A stretch of 6,226 nucleotides of DNA, from contig JAHIEN010000093.1 in the NCBI GenBank assembly GCA_018901615.1, positions 1 through 6,226 of the forward strand, read 5' to 3'. Position numbers and translations under genes: made by a program. Source of the stretch: Candidatus Omnitrophota bacterium (GTDB taxonomy: Bacteria > Omnitrophota > Gorgyraeia > Gorgyraeales > Gorgyraeaceae). Below are positions 1 through 5,732 of the stretch, one piece after another (within the stretch, counting starts at the first letter, position 1; every line of letters begins with the position of its first letter). Under the pieces are notes generated by a model that saw only the letters and a list, made by a program, of their open reading frames with translations, had not been told where the DNA came from and made no database searches.

Positions 1-205
1 GGTCGGCGGGAGTAGTGGTGTAATATTCGTTTTCCGCGAAGTACACCTTTTCACCTGTCTGCAAATGCCCAAGACCTGCCCTTGCTTCGCCGCCTTTTGC
101 CTTTTCAATGGAATTGGCAAACTGAGGCACGCCTATTGCGGCTAAGATACCTATGATGATTACGACGATCAATACTTCTACAAGCGTAAAACCTTTTCTG
201 CTCAT
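1..205 (-). CDS. Type IV (pseudo)prepilin, N-terminal part, cut by left window edge
   Basis: This is the structural subunit of a pseudopilus or type IV pilus, inserted in the inner membrane and processed by a prepilin peptidase (family knowledge). The ATG at 205..203 gives 68 whole codons before the edge. The protein opens with a very short basic leader, MSRKG, followed by FTLVE. This is the class III signal: cleavage is expected after Gly5, leaving an N-methylated Phe, and Glu10 is Glu5 of the mature protein. Residues 6-29 form the hydrophobic helix, ending AAIGVPQF. The following amphipathic part contains an AENEYYT stretch (57-63) resembling the region before the pilin globular domain. A perfect Shine-Dalgarno and a strong promoter lie directly upstream, so the start is secure. 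The gene follows the platform-protein gene, the position of gspG in gspCDEFG operons. GspG-like major pseudopilin and PilA-like pilin cannot be separated because the C-terminal domain is missing. Confidence 0.93.
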   Translation of the reverse strand, partial: MSRKGFTLVEVLIVVIIIGILAAIGVPQFANSIEKAKGGEARAGLGHLQTGEKVYFAENEYYTTTPAD

Positions 206-211
206 CTTCTT

Positions 212-217
212 CCTCCT
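212..217 (-). promoter_or_regulatory. Shine-Dalgarno of the prepilin gene
   Basis: The minus strand reads AGGAGG within AAAGGAGGAAG, 6 nt before the ATG at 205. It is a full match to the anti-Shine-Dalgarno core and fixes the prepilin start. It is the strongest kind of ribosome site in the window, together with that of the secretin, and fits high-level synthesis of a structural subunit. Confidence 0.88.
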
Positions 218-252
218 TTCTCAAAAAACTTATGTTCGTTTGGTTACATCCT

Positions 253-275
253 TGTTAAAATTATACATTAAAACA
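253..275. repeat. Imperfect inverted repeat overlapping the prepilin -10 box
   Basis: On the minus strand TGTTTTAAT (275..267) and ATTTTAACA (261..253) form arms matching at 7 of 9 positions around a 5-nt centre, GTATA. The repeat covers part of the -10 box and ends at the predicted start of transcription, where a repressor operator would sit. The sequence is AT-rich, so chance symmetry is quite possible and no regulator family is implied. Confidence 0.25.
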
Positions 276-287
276 GCAATAAGTCAA
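260..287 (-). promoter_or_regulatory. Sigma70-type promoter for the prepilin gene
   Basis: On the minus strand a -35 box TTGACT (287..282, five of six consensus bases) is separated by 16 nt from a perfect -10 box TATAAT (265..260). Transcription would start near the A at 253, giving a leader of about 48 nt before the prepilin ATG. The stretch lies in the only sizeable intergenic gap of the window (206..299), which supports it being real. It would transcribe the prepilin apart from the upstream assembly genes. No terminator-like hairpin was seen between the platform-protein stop (302..300) and this promoter, so readthrough from the operon probably also contributes. Confidence 0.72.
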
Positions 288-299
288 ACTAAATCTATC

Positions 300-1523
300 T
301 TAACCAGACGCCTTGATGGCGCTGGAGATACTGAAGATAGGCATAAACATTGCCACAACCAGAACACCTACCACTACACCCATAAATACCAGAACCATAG
401 GCTCAAACATAGCGGTGAGCCTTGAGACAAAGGTATTTACCCTCTCTTTATAAAAAACTGATATCCTCTCGAGCATCTTTCCAAGTTCTCCTATCTCTTC
501 CCCGACGCCTATCATCTGAACAACAAGCGGAGCAAAAAGCGCGCTATCCTGCATGACCTGCGCCATACTTTTACCGTCTCTGACAGCTGTCTTAACGTTC
601 CTTAACTCTTTCTCCATTATCTTATTACCCGCTGTCTTTTCCGCTATCTCAAGCGCATGCAATATAGGCACTCCGCTTTTAAGAAGCGTGGACAATCCGC
701 TCGCAAACCTTTCTGTCGCTATCTCCTGTACCAGGGATCCAACAACAGGCAGTTTAAGTTTGAGCCCGTCAAACTGGAATCTGCCTGCTTCAGTCGAGAT
801 ATATTTCCTGACAGCAAAAAATAACACGACTCCCGCGCCTGCCACGATCAGAAAATACTTTCTTACTATATCGCTCATAGCAATTATGATGCGCGTAAGA
901 AGCGGCAACTCAACATTAAACCCTTTAAACATCTCTGAAAAGATAGGTATGATCTTCAATAAAAATATCGTGATCGCGCCTGCCGCGACACACATCAATA
1001 TAATAGGGTACACCATGGCGGATGTAATCTTTTTTTTAAGCTCGGCTGCCTCCTCAAGATACCCAGCAAGCTGTTCCAGGCTCTGCGGCAGATGTCCTGA
1101 GGCCTCTCCTGTTTCTATAAGATGTATCCAGAAGTCAGAAAAGATCTTACCATGTTTCTTTAACGCATTCTGGAACGTGTACCCGCCTTCCACGTCCTTT
1201 TTTACCTGCTCTACGGCCTGCAATAATGTCTGCGATTCTATCTGTTTGCATAAGATATCAAGACTTTTTATAAGCGTGACTCCGGCGCCAAGTAGAGTGG
1301 CCAGTTCTTTGGAAAACATTATAAGGTCAAAGTTCTTGACCCCGCGATGGTAACGCCTCTGCATCTTCTTTACTTTTTTTACCTGAGACACCGGCCCTAT
1401 CGAGACTATAAACAGGTTGCGCGATTGAAGCGAGTTGGCAAGGTCCTCCTGTGACACAGATTCTATGACATCGTCTATCATCTTGCCTGATTTATCCCTG
1501 GCTACATACTTGAAAAACGGCAT
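300..1523 (-). CDS. gspF: Type II secretion / type IV pilus inner-membrane platform protein (GspF/PilC family)
   Basis: This polytopic inner-membrane protein couples the assembly ATPase to pilin extraction (family knowledge). The 407-residue product has the normal family length. It opens with MPFFKYVARD, the typical GspF start. Two homologous T2SSF cytoplasmic domains are visible, at about 65-190 and 268-395. Each carries the glycine/glutamate signature: ETGEASG at 137-143 and GVGEEIG at 339-345. Membrane segments are expected at about 170-195, 222-238 and 375-398. The ATG at 1523 is chosen over an in-frame TTG at 1541 because it gives the conserved N-terminus, has a GGGAG site 9 nt upstream, and follows the ATPase stop by one base, suggesting translational coupling. 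An A8 run encodes the conserved Lys cluster at 163-165. The gene appears intact. The name could equally be pilC if the machine is a pilus. Confidence 0.95.
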   Translation of the reverse strand: MPFFKYVARDKSGKMIDDVIESVSQEDLANSLQSRNLFIVSIGPVSQVKKVKKMQRRYHRGVKNFDLIMFSKELATLLGAGVTLIKSLDILCKQIESQTLLQAVEQVKKDVEGGYTFQNALKKHGKIFSDFWIHLIETGEASGHLPQSLEQLAGYLEEAAELKKKITSAMVYPIILMCVAAGAITIFLLKIIPIFSEMFKGFNVELPLLTRIIIAMSDIVRKYFLIVAGAGVVLFFAVRKYISTEAGRFQFDGLKLKLPVVGSLVQEIATERFASGLSTLLKSGVPILHALEIAEKTAGNKIMEKELRNVKTAVRDGKSMAQVMQDSALFAPLVVQMIGVGEEIGELGKMLERISVFYKERVNTFVSRLTAMFEPMVLVFMGVVVGVLVVAMFMPIFSISSAIKASG

Positions 1524-1524
1524 A

Positions 1525-3240
1525 TCAAATTTCTCCCGCAACCATGGTAATGCTCATCACTTCTTCGATGCTTGTCACGCCTTCCGCGATCTTCTTTATA
1601 CCAGACTCGGACAATGACCTTACGCCCATGCCCCTTACAATTTCTTTGATCTCTCCAAGTCCGGCTCCTCTTGAGATCAACTCTTTCAGCTTATCATTTA
1701 CTATTATTATCTCATATATAGCTATCCTGCCTCTATATCCTGTGTGACTGCAATAATCACATCCTTTTGGCTTATACAACAGTTCCTGTTTTATATTCAA
1801 ATCACTCATTATCTTCTTTGGGGTCTCGTATGCCTCCTTGCACTCAGGACATAACTTGCGCACCAGCCTTTGAGCTCCTACAAGGATTAAAGACGAGCTT
1901 ATCAGATAAGGCTCTATACCTATATCAATAAGACGGGAGATGGCGCTGGGAGCATCATTTGTATGCAGCGTACTTAATACAAGATGGCCTGTAAGAGACG
2001 ACCTTACGCATATCTGGGCGGTTTCCATGTCCCTTACCTCGCCTACCATTATAATATCAGGGTCCTGTCTTAAAAAAGATCTCAGCGCAGCCGCAAATGT
2101 AAGCCCTATTTTAGGCTTTATCTGGACTTGGTTAATACCCTCCAGCTTATATTCCACAGGGTCTTCTACGGTACAAATATTCTTGTGCGGGCTCTTCATC
2201 TCATTGAGCGCGGCGTAAAGCGTTGTTGTCTTTCCGCTGCCTGTAGGCCCTGTAATCAGGATCAGGCCATGCGGGCTGAATATAGCCTTTCTAAAACTCT
2301 CAAGTTCTTGAGCTTCAAAGCCTAACTCACCCAGATCCAAAGGAGTAGCTGATTTATCCAATATCCTCATTACAACCTTTTCTCCGTATATAGTAGGAAT
2401 ACTGGATACTCGAATATCAATTCCTTTTTTCTCCACCTTGACAAGAAAAGATCCATCCTGCGGAAGCCTTCTTTCCGCAATATCAAGATTAGAGAGTATC
2501 TTGATCCTTGAGACAAGCGCTGGCAGGAGGTGTTTTGCCGGAGGCGGTATCTCGTAAAGCACTCCGTCTATCCTGTACCTGATGTTTATCTTATTTTTAA
2601 AAGGCTCTATGTGGATATCACTTACCCTGTCCTTTATGGCCTGCATTAAAAGCAGATCCACCAGCTTGACTATAGGCGCCTCTTCCGCGCGAGAGATCAG
2701 CTCATCCAGGCTCAGGTCATCGCTTTCGATGCTCTTTTCAACCGCAAAATCTTCTAAATCATATGAATCGCTTATCGCGTCCTTTAAGAGGTCTTCTTTC
2801 CCGTAAAATTCATCTATCGCCCTTTTAAGATCTGACCCGGTGGCTATGATCGGGTTTATCTCGCATCCTGTCATATGCTTCAGGCTGTCTATTGTTATCA
2901 GATCCAGCGGATCCACAAATGCTACTGTGAGGGAATTCAGGTGTTTGGATATAGGCAAAAGCATATGCTTGCGCGCGTATTCCTCAGGCACCATCTTAGA
3001 TAGTTCCTGTCCCTCTGCGGGTTTTAATAAACCCTTGGCATAAGACGCATAAGGAATGGAAAGCTGCTTGGCAATGGCTATTACTATATCCTTTTCTGAC
3101 ACAAGGCCGATATTTATAAGAAGCTCACCCAGCTTGCCCCCTTCTTTTTTCTGCACCTCAAGGGCCTTCTTGAGCTCCTCTTCCGTAATAATCTTCTCGT
3201 TAAGAAGTATCTGACCTAGCTTATCTCCGGATTTTTTCAT
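1525..3240 (-). CDS. gspE: Assembly ATPase GspE/PilB family with N-terminal MshEN (cyclic di-GMP binding) domain
   Basis: This cytoplasmic hexameric ATPase powers pilin or pseudopilin assembly by acting on the platform protein (family knowledge). The product has 571 residues. Residues 7-59 hold two 24-residue MshEN motifs, KLG...Q30 and KLG...Q59, separated by five residues; this domain binds cyclic di-GMP in MshE-type ATPases. A charged linker (about 148-185) follows. The ATPase core contains the Asp box around VEDPVEY (358-364), Walker A GPTGSGKT (331-338), Walker B DPDIIMVGEVRD (393-404, with Glu401 the expected catalytic base) and the His box TGHLVLSTLHTND (417-429). A four-cysteine zinc site, CPEC (464-467) and CDYC (494-497), is the hallmark of assembly ATPases rather than PilT retraction ATPases. 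The ATG at 3240 is preferred to a TTG at 3243, because the latter would leave no space after the AGGTGG site. The secretin stop overlaps it by one base. All catalytic motifs are intact. Confidence 0.96.
   Translation of the reverse strand: MKKSGDKLGQILLNEKIITEEELKKALEVQKKEGGKLGELLINIGLVSEKDIVIAIAKQLSIPYASYAKGLLKPAEGQELSKMVPEEYARKHMLLPISKHLNSLTVAFVDPLDLITIDSLKHMTGCEINPIIATGSDLKRAIDEFYGKEDLLKDAISDSYDLEDFAVEKSIESDDLSLDELISRAEEAPIVKLVDLLLMQAIKDRVSDIHIEPFKNKINIRYRIDGVLYEIPPPAKHLLPALVSRIKILSNLDIAERRLPQDGSFLVKVEKKGIDIRVSSIPTIYGEKVVMRILDKSATPLDLGELGFEAQELESFRKAIFSPHGLILITGPTGSGKTTTLYAALNEMKSPHKNICTVEDPVEYKLEGINQVQIKPKIGLTFAAALRSFLRQDPDIIMVGEVRDMETAQICVRSSLTGHLVLSTLHTNDAPSAISRLIDIGIEPYLISSSLILVGAQRLVRKLCPECKEAYETPKKIMSDLNIKQELLYKPKGCDYCSHTGYRGRIAIYEIIIVNDKLKELISRGAGLGEIKEIVRGMGVRSLSESGIKKIAEGVTSIEEVMSITMVAGEI
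1533..1537 (-). promoter_or_regulatory. Shine-Dalgarno deciding the platform-protein start
   Basis: GGGAG on the minus strand lies inside the last ATPase codons, 9 nt before the ATG at 1523. The alternative TTG at 1541 has no purine-rich site before it. This supports the shorter 407-residue product. Confidence 0.55.
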
Positions 3241-4664
3241 CAACCACCTATTAAATCAAGTGTATGTTTTATCTCTTTTTCTCTAATAGCCTTTGGCTTT
3301 TCCTGCTCGCGCTCAGAAATATCGCCCAAGGCATATGTAGCCTCTTTAACTATATGAGGCGTGATAAATATGATGAGTTCTTTATCTTCCTTGTCTGAAG
3401 CTTTATAACGAAATGCCGCGCCAAGAAATGGTAGATCTCCCAGGAATGGAACTTTCTCAAAGACACTTGAATCGTCTTTAGATATAAGGCCCCCTATAAT
3501 AATAGTCTCTCCATCCTTGACCATAACTGTTGTCTTTGCGCTTTTAGTCTGCGGGTCTACAAACTTGGCATCTGTTCCTGAGCCGGCAAAAAATTTAGAC
3601 AGGACAGGAACAATAACAGTGGGCTCTATGCGCATTGTAATATAACCATCCTTATTGATCTGTGGGGTAACATCCAGCGTTATGCCAGTGTCTATCCTTT
3701 CCGCGCTACCAGAAGTGGCAGTAGCGACACCGCCAGATGATGCCGTAGTTGTAACGCTGGCAACAGCAGTTTCTGCTGAAAGCTCTATCCTGGCTGTTTC
3801 ATTATTCATAGTAAGTATCTTTGGCCTGGCCAGGATCTTGGTGTCAGTACTGCTTAATATAGCTTTCAATGTCGCAGTCATTCCGCTCAGATTCATGCTT
3901 CCGGATGTATTAATATAACTTACAGAATGGTCTAAAAGCGGGCCGGTTACAGGCCAGTTAGTATCTAAAACAGGTCCTGTAAGAACAGTCCATGTACCTG
4001 ACCAATCAACACCTAACTTATCCGCTAAAGTCGTGGTTGTCTCAAGTATTTCAGCTTCAATCATAACCTGCAGCGTCTTCACATCCAGCCTGGCGAGCAC
4101 CTCTTCGATTATCGCAAACTGGCTCGGCACATCTTTGATTATAAGGCTATTAGATCTCTTATCGGCCACAATGTTTCCATCTTTAGAAACAATGTCTTTT
4201 AATATAGTCAATATCTCAGGCTCTTGCTCGGCTTTATCTTCGTCTGTTGAAGGGAGAGGCGCAAGTTGAGCGTATTTCAATTCATATATCTTTGTCAAGG
4301 TCTCTATTTCAGCCATCCCTGATTCCTTGACAATAAAAATATTACTTCCGGGCTGCTGCTCATAGACAAGTCTGTTAGCGCTCATGATATGGTTCAGAGC
4401 GTCTTCCACGCTGACATTCTCAAAATAGAGAGTGACTTTACGATCCTGTACGTTCTGACTGGCGACAAAATTCAGGCCGGCCTGTTGGGAAAATATCTTA
4501 AGCAGGTCTTTTAGGTTGGCGTCCTGAAAATCCATGGATATCATGTTGCTGGGACTGGGCCCTGCCTTTGACGGAAGAACATAACCGCCATCAGCAGCGT
4601 ATGAGGGGGCCGTCATAAAAAGCGTAAATATAACTGCGGTAACTAGCCTGATTATCTTTAACAT
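3240..4664 (-). CDS. gspD: Outer-membrane secretin (GspD/PilQ family), short form
   Basis: Secretins form the multimeric gated channel in the outer membrane through which the filament or substrate passes (family knowledge). The 474-residue product begins with a Sec signal peptide: basic MLKIIR, a hydrophobic core, and probable cleavage after SYA at 23. An STN/N0-like domain follows at about 43-115, containing MDFQDANLKDLLKIFSQQAG. A single N1-type ring domain spans about 122-195 (NSLIIKDVPSQFAIIEEVLARLD). The secretin barrel domain spans about 199-440, with VMIEAEILE (200-208), LARPKILTMNN (278-288) and the closing signature VPFLGDLPFLGAAFRY (405-420), then IIFITPHIV. It is much shorter than typical PilQ or GspD of 600-700 residues. 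It lacks AMIN domains and the extra N2/N3 rings, and ends in a charged tail of about 34 residues. A Shine-Dalgarno AAGGAGGT precedes the ATG. The gene looks complete. pilQ is an equally defensible name. Confidence 0.95.
   Translation of the reverse strand: MLKIIRLVTAVIFTLFMTAPSYAADGGYVLPSKAGPSPSNMISMDFQDANLKDLLKIFSQQAGLNFVASQNVQDRKVTLYFENVSVEDALNHIMSANRLVYEQQPGSNIFIVKESGMAEIETLTKIYELKYAQLAPLPSTDEDKAEQEPEILTILKDIVSKDGNIVADKRSNSLIIKDVPSQFAIIEEVLARLDVKTLQVMIEAEILETTTTLADKLGVDWSGTWTVLTGPVLDTNWPVTGPLLDHSVSYINTSGSMNLSGMTATLKAILSSTDTKILARPKILTMNNETARIELSAETAVASVTTTASSGGVATATSGSAERIDTGITLDVTPQINKDGYITMRIEPTVIVPVLSKFFAGSGTDAKFVDPQTKSAKTTVMVKDGETIIIGGLISKDDSSVFEKVPFLGDLPFLGAAFRYKASDKEDKELIIFITPHIVKEATYALGDISEREQEKPKAIREKEIKHTLDLIGG
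3244..3249 (-). promoter_or_regulatory. Shine-Dalgarno-like site before the ATPase gene
   Basis: AGGTGG on the minus strand lies 3 nt before the ATG at 3240 and within the last secretin codons. The spacing is short, and it argues against starting at the TTG at 3243. Translation is probably also helped by coupling through the TGATG stop/start overlap. Confidence 0.5.
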
Positions 4665-4668
4665 TTTA

Positions 4669-4676
4669 ACCTCCTT
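4669..4676 (-). promoter_or_regulatory. Shine-Dalgarno of the secretin gene
   Basis: AAGGAGGT on the minus strand lies 4 nt before the ATG at 4664, and overlaps no more than the end of the upstream gene. It matches the anti-Shine-Dalgarno over eight bases and fixes the secretin start. Confidence 0.85.
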
Positions 4677-4678
4677 GA

Positions 4679-5170
4679 TTATTTAGGCTTGACTAAAAAG
4701 CCTTTTCCTTTATATCTAAGATATATGCCTTCTTTTGTTATCTCCACGATCTTGATCGGGAACTTCTCCTCTTCTCCTGAACCTATATATATTACATCAT
4801 TTACATCATATACCTTATTATCTATTATTGCCTGCGGCCTCGTACTGCTCCACACCATGCCCTGGAACTGCATCGAGGGCAGGGAGACATCTTCTGCGGC
4901 CATATCTATCTTCTTCTCATCCTCTATCGGGCTCTTAAAAGGGGCTTTTTCAGCGTCAGCGTCATAACTGACCGGCTTCTCTTCCTTAGGCACCTCTTTT
5001 TCCAGTATCTCTACTTCTTTCCACTGTTCTTTAAACCTCTCTTTGGAAAAGACCTCATCCTTTGCGTCGTCCTTCTTGAATCTGCTTATGCCTATAAAAA
5101 GAGCTGCAACGACCAGCCCTGTTATGGCTATATATTCCATCTGTTTTTTCTTAGGGTCTGATTCAGCCAT
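4679..5170 (-). CDS. Membrane-anchored periplasmic protein with GspC/PilP-like domain
   Basis: This is probably the link between the inner-membrane platform and the secretin N0 domain, the role of GspC in T2SS and PilP in pili; the role is inferred from position and domain form. The 163-residue product has a basic N-terminus, one membrane helix at about 12-29, then a highly charged Lys/Glu linker (31-95). A compact C-terminal domain at about 98-162 contains MQFQGMVWSS, QAIIDNKVYDVNDVI and IKIVEITKEGIYLRYKG. This beta-rich pattern, with an 'own-sequence, invariant turn, then V-x-I' layout, resembles the GspC homology region and PilP. It has no lipobox cysteine, so it differs from the PilP lipoprotein and is anchored like GspC. 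It starts 2 nt after the PilO-like stop, and the secretin starts 14 nt after it. Family membership is moderately sure, because these domains diverge strongly. Confidence 0.75.
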   Translation of the reverse strand: MAESDPKKKQMEYIAITGLVVAALFIGISRFKKDDAKDEVFSKERFKEQWKEVEILEKEVPKEEKPVSYDADAEKAPFKSPIEDEKKIDMAAEDVSLPSMQFQGMVWSSTRPQAIIDNKVYDVNDVIYIGSGEEEKFPIKIVEITKEGIYLRYKGKGFLVKPK

Positions 5171-5172
5171 GA

Positions 5173-5724
5173 CTATTCCTTAAAAATAACCGCGCTTATT
5201 ACTATATTTACCTTCACGTCAAAAGGCTTGAACCTGGACGCATTCTTATCAAAATCCTTGTCAAGATCGCATCTCTTCATTGTAATCTGATCCACGCGTA
5301 AAAATTTTTCATAGGACTCGACCTTTGCTATAAACCTGCCCAGTTGATTATATGTGGAAACTGTATCCATGACTACATACAGCTTTATATACAAGCCTCT
5401 ATCTTCCGGAGTGCCAGGTTTAATGGAAGACACCTCTATCTGCTCTTGGGCGGCCATATCAGAGACCTCGTTCAAAAGCCACGAAACTCCCCGGCCAGAT
5501 TCCGGTATCCTTTTCTCGTAGAACTTCAGATGCTTGCCAAAGGCCCTTATCTTACCTATCAGCACGTTCTTCTCTCTTTCCTGTATTATTGCTGACCTCA
5601 GGGCCTTGCTTTTATTCATGAAAGGAATGACGATAAACACCATAGCTATGAAAAGGGTAGCCACAATCATTACCGCGCTTATTATAATAATCTTATTCGG
5701 TTGTGCCTTGGTTTTCTTTTTCAT
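5173..5724 (-). CDS. pilO: PilO-like inner-membrane assembly protein
   Basis: PilO and its T2SS counterpart GspM form, with PilN/GspL, the inner-membrane alignment subcomplex (family knowledge). The 183-residue product has a basic cytoplasmic tail (KKKTKAQPNK) and a membrane helix at about 12-35. A predicted coiled coil follows at about 36-73 (KALRSAIIQEREKN...LKFYEKRIPE). The periplasmic domain is ferredoxin-like: VSWLLNEVSDMAAQEQIEVSSIKPG (80-104) followed by YNQLGRFIAKVESYEKFLRVDQI (125-147). The YxQLGxFxxxVExxxxFLRV pattern is characteristic of PilO. The ATG at 5724 lies 8 nt after the PilN-like stop. Only a weak, distant AGGA precedes it, so translation may depend on coupling. No frameshift or truncation is visible. 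Confidence 0.86.
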   Translation of the reverse strand: MKKKTKAQPNKIIIISAVMIVATLFIAMVFIVIPFMNKSKALRSAIIQEREKNVLIGKIRAFGKHLKFYEKRIPESGRGVSWLLNEVSDMAAQEQIEVSSIKPGTPEDRGLYIKLYVVMDTVSTYNQLGRFIAKVESYEKFLRVDQITMKRCDLDKDFDKNASRFKPFDVKVNIVISAVIFKE

Positions 5725-5732
5725 ATAGTGTG

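Noticed and set aside
206..299. Rho-independent terminator after the platform-protein gene
   Set aside because: No GC-rich stem followed by a T run is present on the minus strand. The only symmetry is the AT-rich repeat over the -10 box.
153..425. Plus-strand open frame of 90 codons spanning the prepilin start and the intergenic gap
   Set aside because: It runs antisense across the prepilin N-terminus, the promoter and the end of gspF, and its translation is low-complexity without family features.
553..1353. Long plus-strand open frame of 266 codons opposite the platform-protein gene
   Set aside because: It lies entirely antisense to a well-conserved GspF-family gene, resembles no known family by eye, and has no convincing Shine-Dalgarno or promoter. 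It is best explained as a shadow of codon bias on the other strand.
300..1541. Longer platform-protein start at the TTG at 1541
   Set aside because: It adds six residues before the conserved MPFFKY start, has no Shine-Dalgarno, and would overlap the ATPase gene by 17 nt. The ATG at 1523 is better supported.
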